From Zhengella sedimenti (GTDB lineage Bacteria; Pseudomonadota; Alphaproteobacteria; Rhizobiales; Rhizobiaceae): a stretch of 64,000 bases of DNA. The translations under genes were made by a program, and so were the position numbers. A model generated the notes under the pieces. That model saw nothing but the letters and a program-made list of their open reading frames with translations, did no database searches and had not been told where the DNA came from. The DNA lies in assembly GCF_046506625.1 (NCBI RefSeq), contig NZ_JBKFFP010000010.1:1-64000 (forward strand), given 5' to 3'. Each line of letters begins with the position of its first letter. Position 1 is the stretch's first letter. Positions 34,684-43,580 of this stretch are shown here, piece after piece.

Positions 34684-35472
34684 TCACCACCGAGGCTGCA
34701 TTTGTTGGCCGCCGGAGGTGGACGGAGCGGTAGAGCCGAAAAATGCGTCGCGGCGAGCCTGAGCGAGATCCTTTTCAGCCTGCTCCGACTGATACCAGGT
34801 GCCCATCATGGTCATCTGCTGGGAGACGAGGCCGCGAAGCTTCTGCATCTGCTCGACCTGCTGCGTCGCGATCTGATGCCCGACCTGCAACGCCTTCATC
34901 TGGCCATCGGCGGACTCCGATTGGGAGCGCAGTTGCGCCATGGTGGATTCTTCGGTCGCAAACTGATCGGCCGTGAGGCCAGCCGCCGCCAGTGTTCCAC
35001 CGATGGTGTCACGGTTGGTGTCCGACCAGGACTGATAGCTCGACGAGAAATCCTGCCCGTTCGGAAGACCGTTCTGGAAATCGGTATAGCTCTGGAAGCG
35101 CTGCTTGAGCACATCGTCAAGGTTGCCCATCGAGAACGCCATGCCCTGCCCCTGCTGCACGATGCCTTGCAGGTTGGCGAGGTCCTGTTGAGCCTGCCCC
35201 CACACATGATCGGGAAGCTGCATGGTGTTCTGCAGCATGTTCTCGTAGATGCGAATCTGGTTTGCGATCTGCTCCACCTGGTTGGAGATCTGCGTCACCT
35301 GATTTGCGATCTGCTCGGCGTTCTGTCCGCCGAGCGCGATCAGTTCCCCATTGTTGAGGATCTGCGTAAACTCGGTCGCGCCGGTGAGCGCCCCGCTGGC
35401 TTGGGCTGGCGCGGCAAGGCTGACAGCGATCAGGACGCTTGCGAGAGAACTAGGCAAGAAGAGCTTCGGCAT
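34684..35472 (-). CDS. trbJ: Mating-pore protein TrbJ (VirB5-like)
   Basis: A 262-residue protein starting MPKLFLPSSL, with a signal peptide ending near AQASGAL. The mature part is helical, with heptad-like repeats of Gln and Ile (NQVTQISNQVEQIANQI) and the conserved TrbJ region around QLPDHVWGQAQQDL. TrbJ is the VirB5-like minor pilus component exposed in the periplasm. The C-terminus TSGGQQMQPRW nearly repeats that of TrbK. It overlaps the end of trbE by 23 bases. Confidence 0.9.
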   Translation of the reverse strand: MPKLFLPSSLASVLIAVSLAAPAQASGALTGATEFTQILNNGELIALGGQNAEQIANQVTQISNQVEQIANQIRIYENMLQNTMQLPDHVWGQAQQDLANLQGIVQQGQGMAFSMGNLDDVLKQRFQSYTDFQNGLPNGQDFSSSYQSWSDTNRDTIGGTLAAAGLTADQFATEESTMAQLRSQSESADGQMKALQVGHQIATQQVEQMQKLRGLVSQQMTMMGTWYQSEQAEKDLAQARRDAFFGSTAPSTSGGQQMQPRW

Positions 35473-37885
35473 TTTCGATACCTCTTTGCTTGAGCCAGTG
35501 GACGGGCCATTCGTCGCCGTGGTGGACGCGCAGCTCATCGATGCGCTTGATGTCGTCCTTTCCGGACGCGCCGACGAAAGACAGGGTGATTGGCCCGAGG
35601 GCCATGTCGAACAGACGCCGCCCGTCAGGCGAAGCGACGTAGTATTCGCGCTTCGGAAGAGCGGTTGCGACGATCTCGATTTGCCGCTCATTGAAGCCAA
35701 TACGCTCATAGAACTCGCGTGTGCCGCTTTCGCGTGCCGCGCCATTGGGCAGGCAAATCTTGGTCGGGCAGCTTTCCTTGAGCACGTCGATGATGCCGGA
35801 CTTTTCCGCGTCAGAAATCGACTGCGTTGCCAGAACGACGGCGCAATTGGCCTTGCGCAGCACCTTCAGCCATTCGCGGATCTTCTCGCGGAACGCTGGA
35901 TGGCCGAGCATCAGCCAGGCCTCATCGAGGATGATGAGGCTGGGGGCGCCGGTCAGGCGCTTTTCGATGCGACGGAACAGGTAGAGCAGGACCGGCACGA
36001 GATTGCGGTCGCCGAGGTTCATCAATTCCTCGATCTCGAACGTCTGGAAATCCGAGAGGGTCAGGCCATCCTCCTCGGCATCGAGCAGATGCCCCATGGG
36101 ACCGTCGACTGTGTAATGACGCAGCGCGTCCTTGATCTCCCGCATCTGCACACCCGACACGAAATCGGAGAGCGACCGGCGCGTCGAGGCGGCCATGAGC
36201 GCGATCTGTCTGGCGATCGCGTTGCGATGATCGGGGGTGACTTTCACACCCTGCAGCTCGACAAGGGTTTCCAGCCATCCGGCCGCCCAGGCCTTGTCGC
36301 CATCGTCGTCCAGTTGGGAAAGCGGGCAGAAGGTCAGCGCCTCCCCTGCTCCAACATCGTAGTGATCGCCGCCAACAGCCACCGTCAGCGGGTACATCGA
36401 CTTGCCCTTGTCGAAAGCGAAGAGCTGTGCTTGCCGGTAACGGCGAAACTGTGCCGCGATCAGCGCCAGAAGGGTCGACTTGCCCGATCCGGTCGGACCG
36501 AAGATCAGGGTATGACCCACGTCGCCGGAATGGAGGTTCAGGCGGAACGGCGATGATCCGCTTGCGACCTGCATCAGCGGCGGCGAGCCGTCGGGATAGA
36601 ACGGGCACGGCGCAACCGGTGAGCCCGACCAGACCGAGTTGAGCGGCACCAGATCGGCAAGGTTGCGGGTATTGATCAGCGGTTCGCGGATGTTGGCGTA
36701 CCAGTTGCCGGGCAGACTCCCAAGGAACGCCTCGGTGACGTTCAGCGTTTCGATGCGAGCGGCAAAGCCTTCGGCCTGGATCAGCCGGCGCACGCCTTCG
36801 GTCTTTTCGCGAAGGCGCGCCTCGTCGTCGTCGAACATGATAATGACCGGCGTATAGTAGCCATAGGCGACAAGCTGCGAATTTGCCTCGGCAATGGCGT
36901 CTTCCGTCTCCGCCACCATCAGCGCAGCGTCCTGATCGATCGCCCCCGAATTGGTCTGGAAAAGCTGGTCCATGAATGGCCGGACCTTCTGCAGCCACTT
37001 CTTGCGCGTGCGCTCGAGCCTTTGGCGGGCCTCGATCGGATCGAGAAAGACGAAGCGGCTCGACCAGCGATAGGTGAGCGGCATCAGGTCCAGAGAATTG
37101 AGAATCCCTGGCCAGCTCTCGGCCGGAAAGCCGTCTATCGCCACGACCGCCAGATAGCGGTTGTCGACCAGCGGCGAGAGACCGTGATGGAATTCGGCCG
37201 TGACGACGAAATCGAGATACATCGGAATGTCGGGCAGGCGGACCGGATGGTTTTCGCCGACAATGCAGAAGCGGGCGAACTGCAGCAGATCGTCATATTT
37301 GGCGGTACGGGTTCCGCCGCGTTCCTCGGTCTCCTGTGTAACCATGCGGCGGATCGAGACGACGTTTCCCATATATTGCTCGAACTCGCGGATCGAACGC
37401 CGGAAGTGATCGAGCGCGCGATCGGCAAAGGTGGTCGCGCGGGACTCATCGTCGGAATAGACATATTTGACGAGGCCGGACTTGCGCTTCTCCGGTTCGC
37501 GATAGGTCAGGATGATGGCGTGCTGGCTCTCATAGTGCCCGTCCGCCGCCTCAAAACGCTTGCGCCGTTCCTCATCGATCAGCGCACTTACCTTGTCGGG
37601 GAAATGGCAGTTGTCCCGGGCCGGATAGGCCGTCGCCGGCACGCGCACGGCCTCGACCTGGATCATCCAGCCCGATCCGAGCCGGGCGAGAATGGCATTG
37701 ATCTGGCGGCTGACCTCGTTGCGCTCGAAATCGGTCGAGCTTTCGTTATCCGGACCGGCGAAATACCAGCCGGCCATCAGGCTCCCGTCCTTGAGCAAGA
37801 GCGTGCCGTTATCGATCAGGGCCGCATAGGGCAGCAGGTCGGAGAAGGACGGGCCGGAATGACGAAATCGCTTGAGTGCAACCAT
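35450..37885 (-). CDS. trbE: Mating-pore ATPase TrbE (VirB4 family)
   Basis: An 811-residue ATPase starting MVALKRFRHS. The N-terminal CagE/VirB4 domain (to about 420) contains SLMAGWYFAGPD and the conserved PVRLPDIPMYLDF. Walker A is GPTGSGKST (about 460-470) and Walker B LIILDEAWLML (about 650), followed by LATQSISDAEKSG. It powers pilus assembly and substrate transfer. It lies 3 bases after trbD and overlaps trbJ. Confidence 0.95.
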   Translation of the reverse strand: MVALKRFRHSGPSFSDLLPYAALIDNGTLLLKDGSLMAGWYFAGPDNESSTDFERNEVSRQINAILARLGSGWMIQVEAVRVPATAYPARDNCHFPDKVSALIDEERRKRFEAADGHYESQHAIILTYREPEKRKSGLVKYVYSDDESRATTFADRALDHFRRSIREFEQYMGNVVSIRRMVTQETEERGGTRTAKYDDLLQFARFCIVGENHPVRLPDIPMYLDFVVTAEFHHGLSPLVDNRYLAVVAIDGFPAESWPGILNSLDLMPLTYRWSSRFVFLDPIEARQRLERTRKKWLQKVRPFMDQLFQTNSGAIDQDAALMVAETEDAIAEANSQLVAYGYYTPVIIMFDDDEARLREKTEGVRRLIQAEGFAARIETLNVTEAFLGSLPGNWYANIREPLINTRNLADLVPLNSVWSGSPVAPCPFYPDGSPPLMQVASGSSPFRLNLHSGDVGHTLIFGPTGSGKSTLLALIAAQFRRYRQAQLFAFDKGKSMYPLTVAVGGDHYDVGAGEALTFCPLSQLDDDGDKAWAAGWLETLVELQGVKVTPDHRNAIARQIALMAASTRRSLSDFVSGVQMREIKDALRHYTVDGPMGHLLDAEEDGLTLSDFQTFEIEELMNLGDRNLVPVLLYLFRRIEKRLTGAPSLIILDEAWLMLGHPAFREKIREWLKVLRKANCAVVLATQSISDAEKSGIIDVLKESCPTKICLPNGAARESGTREFYERIGFNERQIEIVATALPKREYYVASPDGRRLFDMALGPITLSFVGASGKDDIKRIDELRVHHGDEWPVHWLKQRGIENAEALLA

Positions 37886-37888
37886 AAG

Positions 37889-38188
37889 TCAGAACGTCCG
37901 CCAGGGCGTGGAGGTCGGCCGGTAGTAGGGGCGGTATCTGATGTGGCGCAGGTAGACGCGGCGCATCAGGGGATCGGCTTTCGCCATCATGCGCAGTAGC
38001 CCGACAACCACGATCCAGATGACCGTGCCGAGCAGCGCCGATACGGTCGTCAGGATGACGAAGACGAGAATGACCGCGGCGAGCCCGGTCAGAAGCACGA
38101 GCTCACGGTCAGCCCCAAAGAGCAGCGTCGGACGCGAAAGGGCACGGTGTATCCGCGCCGTCGCCAGCCGGCTTTCCCTTTCAGCCAT
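37889..38188 (-). CDS. trbD: Mating-pore protein TrbD (VirB3 family)
   Basis: A 99-residue protein starting MAERESRLAT. It has a basic N-terminus, two adjacent membrane helices (LVLLTGLAAVILVFVILTTV, then LGTVIWIVVVGLLRMMA) and a basic tail with several Tyr and Arg. VirB3/TrbD works with the VirB4-type ATPase at the inner membrane. The longer frame to 38329 runs through trbC and is rejected. It overlaps trbC by 8 bases. Confidence 0.9.
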   Translation of the reverse strand: MAERESRLATARIHRALSRPTLLFGADRELVLLTGLAAVILVFVILTTVSALLGTVIWIVVVGLLRMMAKADPLMRRVYLRHIRYRPYYRPTSTPWRTF

Positions 38189-38552
38189 GCGGGGCAACCA
38201 CCGGCTCTTGTTCGTGCGCCTCCAGCGGGACGCCGATGGACGAACCGCTGGAGCCGAACAGGCCGACGATTTGCGTTGCACCGAGCAGGATGCCGGCGAC
38301 GAGTACGATGTAGCAGAGCCTCCGCGCAAAATCGTTCAACTCGCCGCCGAAGATCAACATGCCGCCGGCAATGGCGACCGCGGCGAGCGCGATAGCGCCA
38401 GCGACCGGGCCGGTGATGGATTCCTGAATCTGTTCCAGAGGCCCTTCCCAGGGCAGGCCCCCTCCCCCGCCGCTGGCGAGCGCCGGTTCGATCATGACGA
38501 GCGATGCGGCCGCGAGGCCGAGCAGGAGCGTGAAAGCCTTCTTAGACGACAT
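38181..38552 (-). CDS. trbC: Pilin precursor TrbC (VirB2 family)
   Basis: A 123-residue pilin precursor: signal peptide (FTLLLGLAAASLVMIEPALA), then a Gly-rich mature start (SGGGGGLPWEGPLEQIQESI) and two membrane segments. In RP4 the equivalent is trimmed and cyclised by TraF; a TraF homologue is encoded at 12879-13412. It overlaps trbB by 11 bases and trbD by 8. Confidence 0.92.
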   Translation of the reverse strand: MSSKKAFTLLLGLAAASLVMIEPALASGGGGGLPWEGPLEQIQESITGPVAGAIALAAVAIAGGMLIFGGELNDFARRLCYIVLVAGILLGATQIVGLFGSSGSSIGVPLEAHEQEPVVAPHG

Positions 38553-39525
38553 GAAGATTTCTTCCCTGGATGGATTCGGATTTCGACGCGCCGACCGGCG
38601 AGGTGAGGTATCGCCCGTCGCGAAAGCCTTCGACCTTCAGGATCTCGCGAACGGTTCGCCCGCCGGGCGCGCGCTCGATCGAGACGATCAGGTCGACCGC
38701 CTCTCCGATGACTTCCGGCATAGGCTGGGAGCTGACTTCGGCAACGAGCTGTTCAAGACGGGTAAGAGCGGCGCCGGCCGAGTTCGAGTGAACCGTCGCG
38801 ATGCCGCCCGGATGGCCGGTGTTCCATGCCTTCAAGAGAGTGAGGGCAGCGCCGTCGCGAACCTCGCCCACGATGATGCGATCCGGACGCAGCCGCATCG
38901 TCGACTTCAATAGACGGCCCATATCGACCGTGTCTGTGGTGTGCAGGATCACATGATTTTCCGCCGCGCACTGGATCTCGGCAGTGTCTTCCAGGATCAC
39001 CAGCCGGTGCTCCGGCGTCGTCTCGACCAGCTCCGCCAGGATTGCATTGGTGAGCGTGGTCTTGCCCGTTCCAGTGCCTCCCGACACTACGATATTGAGC
39101 CGGTTCACGATCGAATCGCGGATCACATCAACCTGCTCGGGCGTCATGATGCCGTCGGCGACATACTGATCGAGGCGGATCAGCATCGACGCGCGCTTGC
39201 GGATCGTGAACATCGGCGCAGGCGCGGCCGGTGGCAAAATCCCCTCAAAGCGATGTCCGCCAAGGGGCAATTCCCCGGAAATAATCGGTCGGTCCTGGTC
39301 GACTTCGGTCTTGAGGGCGTGGGCGACTTTGCCGATGACGGTCTCGGCGTCATGGGAGGCCATCCGCCCCGCCGCCGCTATCCCCTGCCCTACCCGCTCG
39401 ATAAATAGATTGCCGTCGGGGTTGAGCATGACCTCCACAACGTCGGGGTCATGGAGCGCTGTCGTGACCGTGGCGCCAAGTGCGTCCTGCAGACCGAGGA
39501 TCAGCCGTCGTTTCGACTCGCTCAT
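38542..39525 (-). CDS. trbB: Mating-pore ATPase TrbB (VirB11 family)
   Basis: A 327-residue hexameric ATPase starting MSESKRRLIL. Walker A is SGGTGTGKTT, followed by ILEDTAEIQ, MRLRPDRIIVGEVR and TGHPGGIATVHSN, the VirB11 signatures. It sits at the base of the pore and switches between pilus assembly and DNA transfer. The ATG at 39525 follows GGAGGGCGG; the longer frame to 39729 lies in traI. It is the first trb gene, 28 bases after the end of traI. Confidence 0.94.
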   Translation of the reverse strand: MSESKRRLILGLQDALGATVTTALHDPDVVEVMLNPDGNLFIERVGQGIAAAGRMASHDAETVIGKVAHALKTEVDQDRPIISGELPLGGHRFEGILPPAAPAPMFTIRKRASMLIRLDQYVADGIMTPEQVDVIRDSIVNRLNIVVSGGTGTGKTTLTNAILAELVETTPEHRLVILEDTAEIQCAAENHVILHTTDTVDMGRLLKSTMRLRPDRIIVGEVRDGAALTLLKAWNTGHPGGIATVHSNSAGAALTRLEQLVAEVSSQPMPEVIGEAVDLIVSIERAPGGRTVREILKVEGFRDGRYLTSPVGASKSESIQGRNLHVV

Positions 39526-39553
39526 GAACCGCCCTCCTGCCCGGCTGCTTTGG

Positions 39554-40183
39554 TCAGGCCGCGGCTTCCACAGCGGCCGGGAAGAGGGAGACGTAGCTCG
39601 ACGGCCGCACCAGCTCGAGACTGGGTTCGTCGGCAGATAAGAGGCCCGCGACAGCAATGGTATTGCCAATAGGATGTGGAGACCCGAGCCGCTCCAGTGG
39701 CCACTTCGCTCGGCTGAGAATGCGCTCAAACCGAACGTCCGTCACCGTGACGATCCGGTCGTACCCATTGGCCATCGACCATTCAATGATGCCGGCGAAC
39801 AAGGTATGCGTGGCGTCGCGCAGTCCGCTCGCGGAGACGATTTCGCTGCGTTCGGTGTCGATGCAAAAGCGCGAGCTCTCGACGACGCGGCTCGATTGGG
39901 GCATGCGAGCAGCGCCCGCCAGAAACGGAAATATCTGACCGAGCATCGTCGGTCCGGTGGACGAAAGGAGGCGGGCGCAACCGATCACGTGACCATCGTT
40001 GCCGACGAGCACGAGATAGGTCGGATCGAGCCGGTCGTACTCGTCCTTTTCCTGGTTGTGCTCTACGTGGACGTCCCAGTCTAACCTGTGTTTGAAGACC
40101 CTTGCGCGCAGTTCGTGCATGCGCTCGAGCAGACGTTGCTCACTACTTGTAGCCCTCGTACGGCAAATGGCGACGACGCGCAT
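39554..40183 (-). CDS. traI: Acyl-homoserine-lactone synthase TraI (LuxI family)
   Basis: A 209-residue enzyme with the conserved LuxI residues: Arg, Phe and Trp in ARVFKHRLDWDV, acidic DEYDRLDP, GCARLL and VVESSRFCID. It joins an acyl-ACP and S-adenosylmethionine to make an acyl-homoserine lactone. It is the first gene of the traI-trb operon, as in Ti plasmids, so signal production and mating-pore expression form a positive loop through TraR. A lux-box-like dyad lies 62 bases upstream. The acyl chain cannot be told from the sequence. Confidence 0.93.
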   Translation of the reverse strand: MRVVAICRTRATSSEQRLLERMHELRARVFKHRLDWDVHVEHNQEKDEYDRLDPTYLVLVGNDGHVIGCARLLSSTGPTMLGQIFPFLAGAARMPQSSRVVESSRFCIDTERSEIVSASGLRDATHTLFAGIIEWSMANGYDRIVTVTDVRFERILSRAKWPLERLGSPHPIGNTIAVAGLLSADEPSLELVRPSSYVSLFPAAVEAAA

Positions 40184-40245
40184 GACCCAATCCTTAACCC
40201 ATTGAATTGCGGTCTCTTGAATCCCGTACGGCCGCGCACCACCAG

Positions 40246-40261
40246 CTGTGAAAAGTCACAG
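40246..40261. promoter_or_regulatory. Candidate lux-box between traI and traR
   Basis: CTGTGAAAAGTCACAG is a perfect six-base dyad (CTGTGA/TCACAG) with the same outline, CTGT-N8-ACAG, as the classical lux box. It lies 62 bases before traI and 75 before traR. On the traI side, GATTCA at about 40218-40223 is placed as a -10 element would be if the box overlapped the -35. Confidence 0.7.
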
Positions 40262-40336
40262 GGGATCGACAGTCGTCGCCGTGATAGACAGGGGGGAGTG
40301 CCGAGGGGCCGTTGCCGCATTTATGGCTGAATTGCG

Positions 40337-41098
40337 ATGCAACGCGAAATTGCGACTACCCGAATTGAGGACAAAAACACCCGGAGAGGATCGTTGCCGA
40401 GCAAAGCCTTCGACCAGTTGCGAGACGCACTAGAAACGGCCCATGGGATGGCGCCTGTCAAAGCCGCGGTGAAGGAGTTCGCCGGCCAATTGGGGTTTGA
40501 CTGGTTCGCCTATCTCTCGGTTTGTGGGCCGGAGATCGACACGTTTTCGACGTACCCGCGCGCATGGCAAGGCCACTATATCAACAAGAAATACGCGAGC
40601 ATCGATCCCGTCGTGCAGGAAGCCCGCCGTTCTGAACGCTGCTTTGCGTGGTCCGAACGCGACATTGCACGGGCATTATCGCCGGATCAGGTGCGCTTCC
40701 TCGGAGAAGCCGGGGATCATGGTATCGCATCGGGGATATCTGTGCCCGTGTCGGCCGGGTTCGGCCGGACTGTGTTATTCACGCTTGCGTCGTCGAACCG
40801 GTGTGACAATTGCCTGGTAGAATGCCCCTTCCTTGCCGCTTCGATTGCATCGCACGTGGATGTCTATGCGCGGCGCTGGATGCTCGAGCCAATGCCTGCT
40901 GTCACCGTCAAGTTAAGCCCTAGAGAGAGGCTCTGCCTGAGCTGGATGGCAAAAGGCAAGCGCATGTCCGAAATCGCGCAAATCGTCGGGACGAAAGTCC
41001 GGACGGTCGAGTATCACCTGCAAAATGCTCGGCGGAAGCTCGATGCCACCAACGTCACCCACGCCGTCGCGCTTGCAGTGCGTCAACAGTTGATCTGA
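40337..41098 (+). CDS. traR: Quorum-sensing transcription factor TraR (LuxR family)
   Basis: A 253-residue protein. The N-terminal autoinducer-binding domain has the conserved Trp/Tyr/Asp set (FDWFAYLSV, YPRAWQGHYINKKY, SIDPVV). The C-terminal LuxR HTH begins LSPRERLCLSWMAKGKRMSE and ends VRTVEYHLQNARRKLDATN. It should bind the TraI signal and activate tra, trb and possibly rep promoters at lux-box sites. It is divergent from traI. No traM antiactivator gene is seen in this window. About 20 N-terminal residues exceed the usual TraR start, so translation might begin later. Confidence 0.92.
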   Translation: MQREIATTRIEDKNTRRGSLPSKAFDQLRDALETAHGMAPVKAAVKEFAGQLGFDWFAYLSVCGPEIDTFSTYPRAWQGHYINKKYASIDPVVQEARRSERCFAWSERDIARALSPDQVRFLGEAGDHGIASGISVPVSAGFGRTVLFTLASSNRCDNCLVECPFLAASIASHVDVYARRWMLEPMPAVTVKLSPRERLCLSWMAKGKRMSEIAQIVGTKVRTVEYHLQNARRKLDATNVTHAVALAVRQQLI

Positions 41099-41234
41099 TC
41101 CAGGCCGGTCGCGGGAGGGCCTTTCCGCCTCTACTTCGTGTTGTGCTTGCCGGCGGCAAAAGAGTCATCCGCGATGGCGCCGTCGCCCCCTACCCTGCCC
41201 GGCTGTTTTGAGGCTTATTCGGCTTCGCGTCCTG

Positions 41235-41280
41235 ATCGGCGGCCGATATCGGCAGGGAGATCGGCAACTAATATCGGCAA
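41235..41280. repeat. ATCGGC direct repeats upstream of the second fic gene
   Basis: ATCGGC occurs at 41235, 41248, 41260 and 41273 (spacing 13, 12 and 13 bases), and once more at 41339, just before the fic ATG. The last three members of the array and the extra copy read ATCGGCA. This could be an operator array for the winged-helix tail of the Fic protein or another regulator. A possible promoter, CTGACT-N17-TACATT, lies at 41286-41314 between the array and the gene. Confidence 0.5.
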
Positions 41281-41350
41281 TTGTGCTGACTTATTGCGTC
41301 CAATGCCTTACATTGCAATCCGTTGAGGCACCATTGAGATCGGCAAAAGA

Positions 41351-42580
41351 ATGCTTGAAACCCCTGCCCGCATCGAGCCGCTGTTTTTTGACGACGCGGT
41401 GCCGACCGTTCTGGCCGATCTTGCGATCGAGCTGCAGAAGGCCGCCGATGAACTCGGCCGAGGCCTGCATCCGGAGTCGGCTGACGAATTGGCCGATCTC
41501 GTACGAGTCATGAATTCTTACTATTCGAATTTGATCGAAGGCCACAACACACGACCTCGAGATATCGAGAGCGCCCTGGCCGGCGCCGAGATAGATCCCG
41601 AACGTCGTCCCCTCGCCCTCGAGGCGAAGGCCCATGTCGAAGTTCAGAGGATGATTGACGGCTTCGGGTTGCGCGGCGAGCTGCCGAGCCCGACTTCGAT
41701 CGATTTCATTCGGTGGGTTCATCGCGCCTTCTACGACGAGATGCCCGAGGAATTCCGGTTCATCGACAAACCTGATGGCGCCAAGGCCGAGATCCTACCC
41801 GGCGAGTTCCGGACGTCCGCGGAACATGATGTCGCTGTCGGGCGCCATCAGCCGCCATCTTCTGACAGGGTGATAGCTTTCATGGAGTATTTCCAGAAGC
41901 GGTTCGCCATGGCCGAAAAGCAGGCCAGCCTGCGGATCATCGCGATTGCGTCAGCTCATCACCGCCTCAACTACATTCACCCGTTTCCAGACGGCAACGG
42001 CCGCGTCAGTCGCTTGATGTCTCACGCCATGGCGCTCAAGGCCGGTATTGGAGGCAACGGCCTGTGGTCGATATCTCGTGGCCTCGCTCGTGGCCTGAAA
42101 GATCGTGGCGAATACAAGCGCATGATGGATCACGCCGACAGTCCCAGACAAGGCGATCGTGATGGACGAGGAAATCTTTCGGAATCGGCACTCAAGGATT
42201 TCGTCGAATGGTTCCTTACAGTCGCGCTCGACCAGGTGCGGTTCTCGACCGCAATGTTCGACCTCGGGCGGCTCGATGCTCGCTACCGCGCCCTAATAAA
42301 AGATGTCGTCGACGATAAACGAGCACCTGATCTGGTGGCGGCCGTGTTGCGGCACGGCAGGTTGCCCCGTGGTGAAGCCAATTTCGTGCTGAAAACATCC
42401 GAGCGCACGGCACGGAGCACGCTGTCGGATCTTGTCGAGCGCGGTTTTCTGAAATCTGAAACTCCGAAGGCACCGGTACGTATTGCCTTCCCCCTCGATT
42501 TCAGGGAACGGCTGTTTCCGAATCTCTTCACCGATGTCGAACCCAATGTCCCGGAACCGCCTTCACTGTCTTTCAGATGA
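41351..42580 (+). CDS. Class II Fic family protein with winged-helix tail
   Basis: A 409-residue protein. The N-terminal inhibitory helix carries SNLIEGHN ([S/T]xxxE[G/N]) near residue 58, so its toxicity should be held in check within the same chain. The active-site loop is HPFPDGNGRVSR (about 215), fully canonical. The C-terminal ~80 residues (TSERTARSTLSDLVERGFLK) look like a winged helix. Such proteins modify targets or themselves with AMP and often autoregulate. It lies between traR and the replication region and is unrelated to the Fic-BID protein at 1.3 kb. Confidence 0.9.
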   Translation: MLETPARIEPLFFDDAVPTVLADLAIELQKAADELGRGLHPESADELADLVRVMNSYYSNLIEGHNTRPRDIESALAGAEIDPERRPLALEAKAHVEVQRMIDGFGLRGELPSPTSIDFIRWVHRAFYDEMPEEFRFIDKPDGAKAEILPGEFRTSAEHDVAVGRHQPPSSDRVIAFMEYFQKRFAMAEKQASLRIIAIASAHHRLNYIHPFPDGNGRVSRLMSHAMALKAGIGGNGLWSISRGLARGLKDRGEYKRMMDHADSPRQGDRDGRGNLSESALKDFVEWFLTVALDQVRFSTAMFDLGRLDARYRALIKDVVDDKRAPDLVAAVLRHGRLPRGEANFVLKTSERTARSTLSDLVERGFLKSETPKAPVRIAFPLDFRERLFPNLFTDVEPNVPEPPSLSFR

Positions 42581-42740
42581 GTGGAATTTCAGGAGTGACA
42601 ACCGGAATGACTCCGGCCGTCCCCGCTCAGAGAGTAGAACACTGCCTTCGGTCAGCCGAATATCGACAATGCCGGTCCTATGCTGCTGTGCAAGCCCGTT
42701 GTAGCCGCGGCAACAATTGCCGTGATTATGGGCCCCTGGA

Positions 42741-43001
42741 CTAGAATGTGACCTTGGCAGTGACGGGCGTGTAGCCCCGTCCGACCCTACGGGCGAGCCA
42801 GGCCTCGAGCGCTTCGCCGGCTTCAGCGGCCGACGCATAGAGGTCAAGGCGTTGTCGGCCGAGCGAGCCGATCCGCCCCCACGCGCGCATAAGCGCCGCA
42901 TCACCGTACAGTGACGGTTCTATCGCGAGTACATAAAACCGCGCAACGTTGCGAGCGCAATCGCGGCGTTGAAGGACAACTTGAAGCTTCGGCTCGACCA
43001 T
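42741..43001 (-). CDS. WGR-domain protein
   Basis: An 86-residue protein that is essentially a single WGR domain: NVARFYVLAIEPSLYGDAAL, MRAWGRIGSLGRQ, and LDLYASAAEAGEALEAWLAR. WGR domains occur in PARPs and in bacterial proteins, where they are thought to bind nucleic acids. Stand-alone copies are common in rhizobial plasmids near repABC. It is convergent with the Fic gene and divergent from repABC. A role in plasmid maintenance is possible but unproven. Confidence 0.85.
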   Translation of the reverse strand: MVEPKLQVVLQRRDCARNVARFYVLAIEPSLYGDAALMRAWGRIGSLGRQRLDLYASAAEAGEALEAWLARRVGRGYTPVTAKVTF

Positions 43002-43580
43002 GTCTGATTGTCATCGACTTCCGGTACCCACGTCCAATTCATTGGCTGAATCGTTTGGGCGTGAGGGATTCACGTCGGTGATAATTGCCTCTCTGACGGG
43101 AAAGACGATCGACCGGAGGGTTGTCTAGTTGCTTCCGTTTCCCGTCGGCCCATGGACTTGTGGCAGCCTGACAAACACGCGTTGGGCAATTTTGAGCCAC
43201 CACGCTGGGCGCTGCATAGCCGGCTAAGAGTCATCTGTTCATGGGTGAAGGTGAGTCGCCCCAAAGGAGCGGCGGTCACGCCCACTCACTCGGTTTGACG
43301 CCATCCACCACTGTGAAACTTCTCAGGGTGCTGCATGGACCGAGCCAGCGGCATGTGGCATTGAAGGTTCTCGCGGATTGACCAACCGCGGAGAAACTAA
43401 GCGATTGAAAAATCGATGGAAAATGTACGCGCCGACGCCGCGATTCCGGACTGTGAGGCTCCGCTGAGTGATCTTGTTGGCGTGGACCTGGGCATGTCGT
43501 TAAGGTTTCGTTAACCTAAAATCCCTTGCCAGAGAACGGGAATCGCTCATACTGGCGCCAGATTGGCCGAAAGGTCGAAT
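43002..43580. other. repABC upstream regulatory region
   Basis: This 579-base non-coding stretch separates the WGR gene from repA. It contains a lux-box-like site (43311-43326) and an AT-richer dyad near 43500-43520 (GGTTTCGTTAACC) that could be a promoter or RepA operator. The frames that cross it are not protein-like. The length is typical of repABC leader regions, which often hold several promoters. Confidence 0.6.
43311..43326. promoter_or_regulatory. Candidate lux-box upstream of repABC
   Basis: CTGTGAAACTTCTCAG shares 13 of 16 bases with the site between traI and traR and keeps the CTG-N10-CAG outline. It lies 254 bases before the repA start. In some Ti plasmids TraR raises plasmid copy number through boxes upstream of repA; this site would allow the same. 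No strong -10 is seen at the expected distance. Confidence 0.45.
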
